DNA of 64,000 nt, taken from positions 26,661,154 through 26,725,153 of the forward strand of contig OZ020585.1 in NCBI GenBank assembly GCA_963971535.1, given 5' to 3'. Source of the DNA: Notolepis coatsorum. Its lineage: Eukaryota; Chordata; Actinopteri; Aulopiformes; Paralepididae. The translations under genes were made by a program, and so were the position numbers. Every line of letters starts with the position of its first letter. Position 1 is the stretch's first letter. The notes under the pieces were generated by a model. It was not told where the DNA came from. It did no database searches and worked only from the letters and a program-made list of their open reading frames with translations. Below are positions 11,996 to 23,780 of the stretch, one piece after another.

Positions 11996-13405
11996 CATTT
12001 GTCATAGAGACTCGCGAGTTGACCACGCCCCCACGGTTAGGCTCCTCCCCCTTTGTGTATCTTTTGAACCGTTTGCCGTAGAGACTTGTGGTTTCTGCCA
12101 TTGTGCTCAGTAGAGATATCCTCTTTCATTGGTCTATGTTGACCACGCCCCATATGATTAGGCCGCGCCCCATTTTTGTATCTTTTGAACCGTTTGTCGT
12201 AGAGACTTGCGGATTGTGCCATTGTACTAAGTAGGGATATCCTCTTTCATTGGTCTATGTTGACCACTGCCCCTATCCTTAGGCCGTGCCCCCTTTTTGT
12301 ATCTTCTGAACCATTTGTCGTAGAGACTTGCGGTTTGTGCCATTGTACTCAGTAGGGATATCGTCTTTCATTGGTCTATGTTGACCACGCCCCCTAGCAT
12401 TAGGCCACGCCCCTTTTGTATCTTTTGATCCGTTTGTCGTAGAGACTTGCGGTTCGTGCCATTGTACTCAGTAGGGATATCCTCTTTCATTGGTCTATGT
12501 TGACCACACCCCATATGATTAGACCGCGCCCCCTTTTTGTATCTTTTGAACCACTTGTCGTACAGACTTGCGGATTGTGCCATTGTACTAAGTAGGGATA
12601 TCCTCTTTCATTGGTCTATGTTGACCACGGCCCCTATCCTTAGGCCGCGCCCCCTTTTTGTATCTTTTGAACCATTTGTCGTAGAGACTTGCGGTTTGTG
12701 CCATTGTACTCAGTAGGGATATCCTCTTTCACTATGTTGACCACGCCCCATATGATTAGGTCGCACCCCCTTTTTGTATCTTTTGAACCGCTTGTCGTAG
12801 AGACTTGCGGATTGTGCCATTGTACTCAGTAGGGATATCCTCTTTCATTGGTCTATGTTAACCACAGCCGATATGATTAGGCCGCGCCCCCTTTTTGTAT
12901 CTTTTGAACCATTTGTCGTAGAGACTTGCGGTTTGTGCCATTGTACTCAGTAGGGATATCCTCTTTCATTGGTCTATGTTGACCATGCCCCATATGATTA
13001 GGCCGCGCCCCCTTTTGTATCTTTTGAACCGTTTGTCGTAGAGACTTGCGGGTTGTGCCATTGTACTCAGTGTGGATATCCTCTTTCATTGGTATATATT
13101 GACCATGCCCCATATGATTAGGCCACACCCACTTTTGTATCTTTTGAACCGTTTGTCGTAGAGACTTGCGGATTGTGCCATTGTACTAGGTAGGGATATC
13201 CTCTTTCATTGGTCGATGTTGACCACGGCCCCTATCCTTAGGCTGCGCCCCCTTTTTGTATATTTTGAACCATTTGTCATAGAGACTTGCGGGTTGTGCC
13301 ATTGTACTCAGTAGGGATATCCTCTTTCATTGGTCTATATCGACCACATCCCCTATTATTCGGCCCCTCCCTCTTTTGTATCTTTTTAACCGTTTGTCGT
13401 AGAGT
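11996..13405. repeat. 121-bp satellite array, copy 3
   Basis: About 11-12 units of the same family as at 1020, with the same two alternating unit types. It opens the truncated third macro-repeat unit. Confidence 0.92.
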
Positions 13406-13424
13406 GAGAGACCCTCTCCCATTG

Positions 13425-13606
13425 GCCGGTGGTGCACACAGGCATCACCTACACTTTCACAATTTCCCCCGTGGAATTGTCTAGTATTAATATTACTATT
13501 GCACTTTACTGTTACATTGGTTTAGATGCCAAACGTATTTATGTTGTAGTCTACTTGTGCTGTATAATGACAATACATTTGAATCTATCTAATCTAATCA
13601 GTAAAT
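13425..13606 (+). mobile_element. Non-LTR retrotransposon 3'-tail-like segment, copy 3
   Basis: Duplicate of 2786-2966, offset 10640 bp, with the same tail. Confidence 0.4.
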
Positions 13607-13608
13607 GT

Positions 13609-13682
13609 AGCCAGTTAGCTCAGTTGGTTAGAGCGTTGTGCTAATAACGCGAAGGTCGTGGGTTCGATACCCTTACTGGCCA
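13609..13682 (+). tRNA. tRNA-Ile(AAT), possibly functional
   Basis: A 74-nt copy of the tRNA-Ile(AAT) that is broken in units 1 and 2. Here the T-loop is the normal GGTTCGATACC and the 6-nt insertion is absent. Acceptor pair 1-72 is A-C, a mismatch, and the anticodon stem has a U-G pair. A TTTT run does not follow closely. Confidence 0.7.
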
Positions 13683-13842
13683 AAGATTATGAGGCGGTGT
13701 TTAACACTGTCGCCTTACAGCTAGAAGGTCATGGCCTATCTGTTTTTTAGTTTGTATGTTTTCTCCGTGCTCGCAAGGATTTCCCCCCAAACAGATCGCT
13801 AACACTATGACAGATGACACTATTACACAATTTTCACTATGT

Positions 13843-13915
13843 GTTTCCGTAGTGTAGTGGTTATCACGTTCGCCTCACACGCGAAAGGTCCCCGGTTCGA
13901 GACCGGGCGGAAACA
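13843..13915 (+). tRNA. tRNA-Val(CAC)
   Basis: Third CAC copy, same 73 nt as at 3209 and 7644. The trailer AGGGTTTTGTAGG keeps the TTTT terminator. Confidence 0.95.
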
Positions 13916-13924
13916 GGGTTTTGT

Positions 13925-14496
13925 AGGTGTCACTGTTACACACTATGACACTATTTCACACAAATACAATACAATACATTTGAATCTTATCTAATCTATG
14001 AACATATAAACTCTTGTCCAAGTAGTGGCCCAGTTCCATTGCTATTTTAAGATAGCCACGGTGGTCCTTGTTAGTATAGTGGTGAGTATCCCCGCCTGTC
14101 ACGCGGGAGACCGGGGTTCAATTCCCCGACAGGGAGTCCTATCACCATTTTTGGAAAGTCCTGCAGTGGTTCATAATAATCTTTGACCTTTGATGCAGAG
14201 GTTATCGTAAGTTGCGCTAAAAAAGACAGTTGTTCAAAGATACTATGTTTTTTTTTATACTTTGTGTTCTCTCTATGTTTACTATACTATTACACACTAT
14301 TACAGTATGATACTATTTCACTATTACAGTATGACACTTACACACTATGACACTATTTAACACTATTACACACTATTACAGTATGATAATATTTCACTAT
14401 TACAGTATGACACTTACACACTATGACACTATTTAACACTATTACACACTATTACACTATGATACTATTACAAACTATTACTGAATTTTGCTATGT
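13925..14496. repeat. Degenerate ACACTATT tracts, unit 3
   Basis: Low-complexity blocks like those in units 1 and 2, here surrounding a tRNA-Asp gene. Confidence 0.8.
14065..14136 (+). tRNA. tRNA-Asp(GTC)
   Basis: A 72-nt cloverleaf. TCCTTGT pairs with ACAGGGA at the acceptor, the A box is TAGTATAGTGG, the anticodon loop CTGTCAC gives GTC, and the T arm is CGGGGTTCAATTCCCCG. A TTTTT terminator lies about 13 nt downstream. Units 1 and 2 lack the gene but keep the neighbouring sequence. Confidence 0.93.
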
Positions 14497-14569
14497 GTTT
14501 CCGTAGTGTAGTGGTTATCACGTTCGCCTAACACGCGAAAGGTCCCCGGTTCGAGACCGGGCGGAAACA
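14497..14569 (+). tRNA. tRNA-Val(AAC)
   Basis: Same 73-nt Val sequence with anticodon AAC and a TTTT terminator. Last tRNA of the cluster. Confidence 0.95.
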
Positions 14570-15110
14570 GGATTTTGTAGGTGGCACTGTTACAGTATGA
14601 TTGGTGTTGTGTTCACTTGGTTCCCAGGATATGTCTTTCAGTATTTGTTCACAATGCAAGATTTCGTTCTGTCTTGCTAGGCTAATATGTCATAGGATAG
14701 GGATATATCACAATATATACATATATATATGTGTGTGTGTGTGTAATGTTTGTGTGTGTTCTTTTCTTTAATACTTTTTTTGAATGGTGAATGGGCTGTT
14801 TTATCAATCAGGAGCAGACAGCTGTTATCCTTGTATCATCTACTGATGATGACTCTGTGATGTTTAATACTCCGGCTACTTAAGACCAACAGCAACACCT
14901 CCTACTCACAGCCCCTGGCTGCAGGTTCTGCTCACACGTCGCTCAGGAATGGACAGAGAGTGTAAACAACACATTCCTCCTCTACTCCTCCAGAGCGCGT
15001 GGGCAGAGGAGCGAGGGAGCGAAGAGGAGAAAATGTGCTCTGCTGCTGTGAATACCAGACAATGTGCCTCAGTATCAGAATCCTGGCTCAATACTGCAGC
15101 AACACACACA

Positions 15111-15169
<59 letters not shown>

Positions 15170-16508
15170 CCCCCGGGGACAGACACAGGCCAGAGAAATG
15201 CTTAGTCTCCAGCTGGCCAGCCACTTGCTTTGTTGCCAGGGCGATGCCGGAGCGGGTCGTAACCCGGTGACTCATTTGAGCAGAGGGTTATGTGGCTTGA
15301 GCGGAGAAGGGCCCACACGAACAGAATCCATATTGTGATTATGAATCGACAATAGGCACTTCCCTGCATGTGTAAATGTGTGCGTGTGCATGTGAGTGTG
15401 TGTGTGTGCATTCTCTGGAACGCCAGTGTCCAGTGAGGACTGCAGAGATTCATACTCATACTCTCACACAGACGAGCATCAATGGTCTCATCTATATTTA
15501 GTGGCAGATGCATTATTGAATGGTCAATTGAAGCACATCATCTGGCCAAAGCCAATCAGATCACACCATGCTTTAGTTTGGCAGACAAAGTCAAACTCGA
15601 TTTTATATAATATAACTATTTGGTTAACCCCTTTCAGTTACATATGTAAATCTCAGAATTCTCTCGAAAACTTTATGCATCCTTTGATCCAATGTAAAAA
15701 AATGTATCTCGTACATTTTCTATATCTAAGTAATTATTATAATTTCTTTATTAGTACTATTTTTCATTGAGGCCTTGGGGTGGGTGGTTTGGGTTTGTTT
15801 CTTTTCTCATTGGGTCAAAGATGTTTGTTTGTTTATTTCTTAAAGTTAGAAAAAAAATTACACACTCTTCTTTCTTTATTCTTTAATTAAAAGTGTCAAA
15901 TGGCCTGTGGAAAATCAATAAAACATATAAAAAAAGATATATATATATAAACATTAGAATGTTGTATGTGTATGTCTCATATTGCACCTTGTACACCTGA
16001 AATGGTTAAACGAGACAGAGAGACAGAGAGAGAGAGTGCATACTGGGCTGATTGGTGCCACATAAATATTCATTCCCCCAGTCGTACAACAGTCCATTTA
16101 GCGGCTTCTGTGGCTGTGTGACTTATCGCCGTCCCACACTGTTCTTTATTACCACAGATGGAAACGGAGCGATAGCATCTCTCGCTCCAGGTTTGCTCTC
16201 CGCCCCAACGCCTTTTAGACACGGCCACAGAGGGTCACAGGGTCACCCTCAGGCCGGTCCTTCATGACACTGAGTACAGGGTGGAACAGCTAGCACGTCA
16301 AAGCAGCAGGGAATCGTTACGGTGATTTAGAGCGACTCACACAGCTATGGGGAACTTCAAAGACATGCAGGTGACTAAGCGACTCTCTTTGTGTCGACAT
16401 GGTCACTTTTAGTGCGTAGCTCAGGCCTAAGGGGATAGCAACACATGTTTTTGTAACAATCGAGGTGATACATTTGAGGCTACATGTGTGTAAATTGTAA
16501 CTGTATTA
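14570..16508. other. Apparently single-copy DNA without a recognised gene
   Basis: No exon can be supported. The region has microsatellites at 14727-14757 (TG) and 15109-15168 (CA). A GC-richer island at about 14880-15330 could hold a 5' untranslated exon or promoter, but nothing in the sequence proves it. The 129-codon frame at 14949 reads through the CA repeat and resembles no known family. Confidence 0.5.
15109..15168. repeat. (CA)n microsatellite
   Basis: About 30 CA dinucleotides, uninterrupted except for one G at the left end. Confidence 0.97.
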
Positions 16509-16830
16509 AGATAAGATAAGATATTCCTTTTATTGATCCCCTTGGGGAAATTCAGGCGTCATAGCAGCATGGGGGAGGGGAGGTACAGGTATGGGCATGG
16601 TAATAGTAGAAGACGTAAATATAGGCAATAAAACTAGTGAAGATAGAAATAAGCACAATATAATTAACTCTGAATATAAGAATATGAAGTAAGCAGTGTA
16701 ATCAAAGGTACAGATGAGGGTCTGTGTGCCCTATCAGTTATATTACATGTTACAATAAAAATGGGCAATAAAACACGTATAATCTGAATATATAAAGTAT
16801 ACACAGGTGCAGTATACACAAGGTACCCTA
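16509..16830 (-). mobile_element. LINE 3' untranslated end, minus strand
   Basis: Begins with a TAAGATAAGATAAGATATTCC tail and CCCCTTGGGGAAATTCAGG, then A/T-rich sequence. Read on the minus strand this is a LINE 3' end with a TCTTA-type tail. Related fragments are at 21932 and 58919. No coding part. Confidence 0.6.
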
Positions 16831-17012
16831 ACTGGCATGATATATACGTCATACATACACATCAGGGCAGAGGTGGGTGAGTCAAGCAGGAAGCACTAAG
16901 GAAACAAGCCTGATATGAAAGAAAAGTGTAGTCGAGACTTATTGACAAAGCTTTACTGACGATTAGACAAGACTTTACCTGCAACAAAGGGTTGCTTCAG
17001 TGGGGGTCAAAA

Positions 17013-17085
17013 TGCCGAAACCAGGGATCGAACCAGGGACCTTTAGATCTTCAGTCTAACGCTCTCCCAACTGAGCTATTTCGGC
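17013..17085 (-). tRNA. tRNA-Phe(GAA)
   Basis: On the minus strand GCCGAAATAGCTCAGTTGG begins a 73-nt cloverleaf with anticodon loop CTGAAGA (GAA) and T arm CCTGGTTCGATCCCTGG, ending TTTCGGCA. A TTTT terminator follows at once in GGCATTTTGACC. The downstream flank (16855-17012) is shared with the copy at 37091. Confidence 0.95.
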
Positions 17086-17548
17086 GCCACGCTCTCCTCG
17101 TAGTGCTGTTTCGTCTCGTGTGAACATTCAGACTTTTCCATTTTCTTCAGGGAAAAGGTCAGGATATGAGAGTTGAACCCGTAAACCAATACAGCGGAGC
17201 ACCGCTGGTATGAAAGTGGAGTGGAGTGAGGAATCCCTGGTATGTCTGAGAGCGGACGCGTGCCAGAGTCCCTCTGTGTTAACAGCTTAGCACTGGGATC
17301 CAGTATCACACTCAGATGTTGTTGTGACCTCATAATAATAATAATAATAGATTGGATTTGTAATGCACTTTTTGTTCGCTGGGATCTCACAGCTGTGGCT
17401 CCCACAGGGAAGACCAACCTGTAGCTTAAATGAATTCTACAGGAAATTCAATCATACAGGAGGGGAGGGGAGGTAGGAAGATTGAATGGAGGGAATTCCT
17501 TTCATTCATGGGACTTGATTTTGGGCGCGTAGCCCTTTATCCTTCCAT
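17086..17548. other. Spacer without recognised gene
   Basis: Contains a short (AAT) tract at 17331-17350 and G-rich sequence at 17460-17475. No tRNA, exon or transposon end identified. Confidence 0.5.
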
Positions 17549-20020
17549 GAACCGCACCTAAAAGTCAGTCAAAGCTTACCAAAAGCACGAGCAGTGAACT
17601 CCAAGACCACGTGACTGAACTCAAACTAGAAAGAAACAGACTAAGAAATGACGTAAACTCCATGATCAAAACTGCAAAAAAAAATTTCATCAATGACAAA
17701 ACCGAGGAAAACAAAAATAAACCACGTGAACTTTGGAAATTACTCAACAATCAACTAGGCTGCAGTAAAAAACTCAAAACCAGGTTCTCAAACATAAACA
17801 TAAAGACGGACAACACGCTCATCACAGACAAGCTGGATGTAGCCAATTACTTAAACACTTTCTTCACAAACATAGCCACAACACTGGTAAACAAACTACC
17901 CTCCCACTCAGGGCAGTATGGGGTAGAACACATAGTAGCATACTACATGAACCTAGGCGTCCACAAAGACGACTTCAAACTGGAAATAGTAACTACAGAT
18001 GAGGTACTCAAAAAACTGAGCGCCCTCCAACCAAACAAGGCCACTGGCCATGACAACATCCCCTCCAAATTCCTCAGAGACTCAGCAGCAGCCATCACCC
18101 CAGTCATCACACACATAATAAACCTCTCCATAAAACAGGGACACGTCCCCAAGGACTTCAAAATTGCGAGAGTAACACCCCTGCACAAAAAGGGCAGCAA
18201 ATTAGACCCGGGTAACTACCGCCCTGTTTCTATCCTTACATCCATCTCGAAAGTCATGGAAAAAATAGTATACGAACAGATCGAAAAGTACCTCGCGGAA
18301 AAAAATCTAATCTACGAATTCCAATCTGGCTTCAGAACATCCCACTCCACTGACACATGCCTTCTCTACTTGAACGACCACATCAAACAAGAGGTGGACG
18401 CGGGCAAATACTGCGGCATGGTCATGCTGGACCTACAAAAGGCCTTCGACACTGTCAATCACACCATTCTGATTGACAAGCTAAAAGCAATTGGTTTTGA
18501 TAGTTTATCAGTGAGCTGGATACAATCCTACCTGGAGGGGAGGGAACAGATGGTGGAAGTAAACGGTACCCTATCCCCCCCCCTCACAGTGAGCTGTGGT
18601 GTTCCACAAGGAAGCATACTAGGACCGCTACTATTCCTAATTTATGCAAATGACATGTCGTCAGCTTGTGACTGCAACTTGTTCCTGTTTGCGGACGACT
18701 CAGCCCTGCTGGTCTCTGACAAGAACAAGTTACAGGTTGAAAAAGCCCTCAGCTCGGAACTAGGCAAAATCTGCATATGGCTCGCCGACAACAAACTATC
18801 ATTACACATGGGCAAAACAGAGTCCATTCTCTTCGGTTCAAATAACAAACTCAGCAAGACCGACGGCTTCTCGGTTACAGTGGGTGACAATATTATCACA
18901 AGGAAAGATGAAATTACCTACCTGGGTTCCATCCTAGAGGCTAATCTTTCCTGTGACAAAATGGCATCCAATGTAATAAAAAAAGTCAACCAACGAACGC
19001 GATTCTTGTACCGGATCTCCTCTCTGGTAAACAAGAATACCCTGAAGACTCTAGCAGGAGCACTCATTCAAGGGTACTACGACTATGCTTGCACCTCATG
19101 GTACCAAAGCACCTCAAAGGCACTAAAAAACAAATTACAAACATCTCAAAACAAGCTAGTCAGACTACTACTTGACCTGACTCCTAGAACCCACCTCACC
19201 CCTGCCCACTTTGACAACCTAGGATGGCTTAGAGTAGACGACAGAGTACAGCAACTTGCAATGGGCCTGGTCTACAAGATACACTACGCGACCAAGGTAC
19301 CCATGTACATGTCAAAATACTTCCCAAAGGTCAGTGAATACCACGATCACAACACCAGAGGGAGCTCCACAAATCATGTAAAACCCAGATTCGGCTCAAA
19401 CAAGGGACTAAACACGTTTCGCAATTATGCCACATCAATGTGGAACGCCCTGCCTAAAGCTGTAAAGGAATGTGAATCACTACCCACCTTCAAAAACACT
19501 CTCAAAAAACACCTACGTGAGACTGCAATTCGAAACTGGCCCCTACAAATGTCCTAACCTAGTTGTACAGTAAATGACCAAGTAAGGCTTTGTCAACATT
19601 CCAATGTACAGTGTAAAATGTGTGTGTGTCCCCTACCCAACCCCCCCCCCCCCCCCCCACCTCCAATGTACAGCCCTCACCCAACCCACCCAACCCCACC
19701 CCACCAACCTCCTCCAATGTACAGTTTCTACGCCAAATGTATATACACTCCTTTTCTGGACACTTTTGTATCACAAACAGTACTGTATTTGCAAATCTGA
19801 TATGTCATAAATGTATAGATGTAGCAGTACTGTCTATCTGTATGTCATGTATGTCATATATGTTATGATGAATTGAAAATGGGGGACCCTGGTGGAAACA
19901 AGACGAAAGTCTTTCTCTGGTCTGCATCCCCTTAACAATTGTATGTATTGAGATGTACTGTACTGTACCCATTCTGCAATCTGTTAATAAACTTTTCAAT
20001 CAATCAATCAATCAAATGCT
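17549..20020 (+). mobile_element. 5'-truncated non-LTR retrotransposon with a long open reverse transcriptase frame
   Basis: A continuous frame follows the TGA at 17548-17550 and runs to the TAA at 19555-19557. Motifs appear in the order expected of a LINE reverse transcriptase: LHKKGSKLDPGNYRPVSIL (about 18181-18237), palm motif A MLDLQKAFDTVNH (about 18424-18462), motif B GVPQGSILGPLLF (about 18598-18636) and active site FLFADDS (about 18682-18702). A LINE C-terminal region ending in WNALPKAVKE-like sequence follows. The upstream endonuclease is missing, so the copy is 5'-truncated and the first in-frame methionine is not the native start. The 3' untranslated region ends in TCAA repeats (19997-20016). 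The clade is L2/CR1/Jockey-like and cannot be fixed by eye. Confidence 0.92.
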
Positions 20021-20147
20021 TCATTTTTCTTCTCCACTCTTGGCCAGTTTCATGCTTTTCTGAAATTCTTGCGTTCTGATTTTTTCTAATTTCTACTGTC
20101 GGTCAGGCAGTACGGAGATGGTGGAGGACTGCAGGCATACTCCCTTT

Positions 20148-20218
<71 letters not shown>
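20148..20218. repeat. (TG)n microsatellite
   Basis: About 35 TG dinucleotides. Confidence 0.97.
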
Positions 20219-20220
<2 letters not shown>

Positions 20221-20492
20221 GAGGATGGACAGATAATGTTGATATTTAAACATAAAAAATACAATACATATTAAATGTATTCATGATCATCATGCAACAT
20301 AAAACAATTGCAGGAATGGTTTGGGAGAGGAAGGGGTTTTAGGTTGCGTGTTGTGAGTTCCAAAAGAAATCACTTAAAGTTTAAAGCTAAATATATCAAA
20401 ACGTGGCACTTTACAGTGAACAGGAGGTCAAATGATATTTACATTGCCTTTTTTTTGTTGATCTAAATGTTACTGATTGTGTTAAATGGGCA

Positions 20493-20641
20493 TATAACAT
20501 CGTCTCATATCGATCGCAGGCACCTGAATCGAATTGTATCGTATCGTTGCAGACTTTGTGATATCGAAAAATATCGTATTGTTGTCCAAAGAATCAATAT
20601 CGTATCGTATTGTGATGAAACTGGTGATTCCCACCCCTACC
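20493..20641 (-). mobile_element. hAT terminal fragment
   Basis: The right edge GGTGATTCCCACCCCTA is a hAT-type terminal inverted repeat, preceded by ATCGTATCG-rich subterminal sequence. The matching left end was not found, so this is a truncated copy. Confidence 0.55.
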
Positions 20642-20995
20642 ATCAAGATTCCCAACACATCCTCAGCAGTGCAGCTCTCAGACAGAGGAAGTCCGCTCCG
20701 CTCTCGAGATAGTTTATGACCTTTGCATTCCTCAAGCTCCTCTCTCTTCATTGAGCCCCCCACTGAGTTAGTCCCAGACCCTATTCATTCCCAATAGTCA
20801 GGGTTGTGTTGGGAAGACCAGGATTAATGGGGAACCTCCTCCCGGCAGTATTCCTGGTCACTGGAGGGAGTGACAGGCTTAATTAAAGTCCTTACTCACC
20901 AGTCACCACTGTACTTTGTATTCTCGGGGTGGGATGGTCTGCCCTGTCCACCCGCAGACTCAACCATGGGCATATCCTTATTTATAAGGCTATCC

Positions 20996-21931
20996 TTAAC
21001 ACATTGGACGCCAGACCCGAGTATAGTCGGGTTAACTCGCCGATGCTTGAGCGCCAATCACGAGTATAGTCGGGTTTTAATCGTTATTTCTTTTATTAGC
21101 GATATCCATTCATTTTCATCCATCCAACCTGATGTTATCGCTGGGAATGGGTCTGAACTCACAAAAGGGCAAATACCGCCGCCTATCGTCTCCCGGATGG
21201 TATTGCATATCATTGGATTGGATTGGCTGGGGATGTGCATAAAAAAAGAAAACGTCCGGTCCAGGTTTTCCTTCTCGGGCATGCAGTATATTATACCACA
21301 TTGACTGGGGACACTCTGAGCAGCGTGGATTATGTGTTTTGGAAATATAACGTTGGATCAATAAACGCGATCAATATTTGGAATGGCGATCAGGAATTGG
21401 ATTAATCTTTTTGCAGGACATCAGATGTGAGGTAAGGACTCTATGTTACCAATCTTGGGTTAATCAGATGTTTCTTTCACAGCGATCACAACGTGTCTGT
21501 GTGTGTGTGCGTGCTGTTGGCGCCGACCAATGCACGGATAAGTGATTTTTCAGCCCGCTTCTGTATGGTGCATGAGGACACATATAATAGCGATAATCTA
21601 GCGTTTATTTGAAAACTATTCATAAATCAGCAGAAAAATAGTTTTGTGTATTCCACTAAAGGGCTATTGTCGCGTGTTTCTCTGGAATTACTAGAAATCA
21701 CCAAAACTATACTCGTATTCAAAACGGTATAAAACAGAAATGTACTGATGAAAAAACAATCCGTTTTGTACATGTTGACTGCAAGCAACTCATTGATAAG
21801 CGACGGGTGTATTAGACCCATAGCCATAATTTAAGATATATTTTAAGCACTCGCAAATCTCCCTGTCCTCCCATTCATTAAAGCGGCGACCACCTATATT
21901 CGCCATATAGCTCGGGCGCTGAATGTGTTAA
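20996..21931 (+). mobile_element. Complete TTAA-ended (piggyBac-like) non-autonomous element
   Basis: Both ends are TTAA (20996-20999 and 21928-21931), with inverted termini TTAACACATTGGACGCC at the left and GGGCGCTGAATGTGTTAA at the right. Next to the left end are two related hairpin motifs, ACCCGA-gtatag-TCGGGT (21015-21032) and a weaker version at 21059-21075. Internal blocks are shared with the elements at 9087 and 25961, including a TTTATTAGCGATATCCATTC-like stretch and GAGGTAAGGACTCTATG. No transposase. Confidence 0.78.
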
Positions 21932-22063
21932 GATAAGATAAGATGATCCTTTATTAATCCCCTTGGGGAAATTCGGATGTCAAAGCAGCATGGGGATGGA
22001 TACAGGGTGGGGGATACATAGCTTCACAGTCCTATACAGTCCAATATCTATATACACTATAGA
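21932..22063 (-). mobile_element. LINE 3' untranslated end, minus strand
   Basis: GATAAGATAAGATGATCC, CCCCTTGGGGAAATTCGG and CAAAGCAGCATGGGG match the fragment at 16509. It abuts the TTAA element. Confidence 0.6.
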
Positions 22064-22076
22064 TACACTTAAAGTA

Positions 22077-22559
22077 AGGTGCGGCTGGGTGGTGCAGCGG
22101 TCTAAGCACTCGTCACCAACGTGTGAGACACCGGTATCGAATCCGGCTGTCAGTGTTGCCTCTGGCTTGGGCCGGCCGTCATACTGACTAAATTGGCAGA
22201 GTCAGCGGGAGGGGAGTCGATGAGTGGTAATCTGGTCGTTGTAAACAGCGACTCCTACAGGTCGGTCAGGGCGCCTGCACAGCAAGGACAGGAGATGTCG
22301 AGGGTAGTGTGAGCCTCCCACACGTTACACCTCGCCAATGAGAGTCCGCGCTGGCAGGTGAAAAGAAGTGGCTGGCTGACTCTGCATGTATGTATGTATG
22401 TATGAGGGGACATGCGATAGATTCTTCAACCCTCCCTACGACCAACCAGTGGGGGGCACATGCGAGCAACGATCAAGACAGGGGAGGGGGGAATTGGCAT
22501 GACTAAATTGGGATGGGAGAAAAACTGAAAAAGAAGGAGAAAAAGTGGATAAAAAATAA
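22077..22559 (+). mobile_element. tRNA-derived SINE, copy 1
   Basis: A tRNA-like head with A box TGGTGCAGCGG and B-box-like GGTATCGAATCC is followed by a body with TCGTTGTAAACAGCGACTCC and CGCGCTGGCAGGTGAAAAGA. The A-rich 3' end follows GGGATGGGAGAAAAA. The 13-bp target duplication TACACTTAAAGTA flanks it (22064-22076 and 22560-22572). Family name not recognised. Confidence 0.88.
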
Positions 22560-22714
22560 TACACTTAAAGTATACCGGTAGATACAAATACAATATAATA
22601 TAAAAAAATATACAAACACAAGATAGTCCAGTGATATGACTTGGACTGCTGCCAACTTACCTATTATGTACATTCAGTTATGGTCTTCGTTCCCAGGGCT
22701 TATTTTTATTAATG

Positions 22715-23260
22715 CCTCTTTTCCACTGCATGGTACCTACTCGACTCTACTACTCCTTTTCGGTTTTCCATTGCCAAAATTTGCGGATGATACCTGGTAC
22801 CGGGTACTTTTTTAGTAGTCTGCTTTGTCGAGGTTCCAAGCGAGTAGAGAAGCGATACCAAAAGTGACGTGAAACACTGCTGACCACTGATTGGTCAGAA
22901 GAGAGAATCGTCACTACGTTATCATTGCGCTACACAGGGACGTCCTGCACAAAACACAAACCTGCCATCTTTAAATAGCCTCGCGAATACTAAACATTAG
23001 CATTCATTATTTGTTTGCAGCCAGAACAAAGTGCAATAAACAAAAAAGGATACATTCACTGTGTATTCTGCCTCATTTATTGATGAAACAAAACCAACAT
23101 CAACACAATTTACCACCAAGAACAAAGAGTTTAGTCTCACAAAAAGGTCGCTAATTTTGTTAGTTTACGTGCTAATGTAACTGGGATTTTCCATTATAAC
23201 CGTTAGCATTGCGGCTAGCGTATATTAGCTAATAAGGCACTGGTATCATAGAATTTCCCG
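22715..23260. mobile_element. DNA-transposon-like repeat, copy 1
   Basis: Starts near AATGCCTCTTTTCCACTGC and contains GGTACCGGGTACTTTTTTAG. The part at 22930-23230 is homologous to 34300-34640. The style resembles fish PIF/Harbinger non-autonomous elements, but both ends were not paired, so the class is uncertain. Confidence 0.45.
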
Positions 23261-23307
23261 AGGGAAATTTGACACTACAAATCAGGATGGTTAAAGTATT
23301 TCTATTC

Positions 23308-23780
23308 GGGCGGCCGGGTAGCGCAGCGGACTAAGCGTCTGTCTACCACTACAGAGCCAGTGGGATCGAATCCGGCTGTGGTGCCTCCGGCTTGGCCGAC
23401 CGTCCATACTAACACAATTGGCCGTGTTAGCGGCTGGGAAGCCGGCGTGGGTGTGTCCTGGTCGTTGTACACAGCGACTCCTACAGTTCGGTCGGGGCGC
23501 CTGCACAGCAAGGGAAGGATCTGGGAGAGGTAGTGTGACCTTCCACACGTTACACTCTCCCAGTGAGAGTCCGCGCTGCCAGGTGAAAAGAAGCGGTGGG
23601 CTGGGTACACATGTGTCGGAGGAAGCATGTGATAGTCTCCGCCCTCCCAGACCGATGGTAGGGGGTAGAGTGCGCAACGACCAGGAAGGGGATTGGGAAT
23701 TGGCATAACGACTACCATTGGGATGGGAGAAAAAGGGAAAAAGAAGGGGGGAAAAGATTAAAAGAAAAGAAAAATAAGAA
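23308..23780 (+). mobile_element. tRNA-derived SINE, copy 2
   Basis: Same family as 22077. Head GGCCGGGTAGCGCAGCGG, B-box-like GGGATCGAATCC, body TCGTTGTACACAGCGACTCC, A-rich tail. The 11-bp target duplication TATTTCTATTC flanks it (23297-23307 and 23781-23791). Confidence 0.9.

Noticed and set aside
1390-13128. Many 61-codon minus-strand frames starting MAQPASLYDKRFKRYKKG
   Set aside because: Recur with the 121/242-bp satellite period; variation between copies does not spare codon positions.
14949-15338. 129-codon frame as a possible upstream gene
   Set aside because: Crosses a CA microsatellite as HTHTHT and has no recognisable motif.
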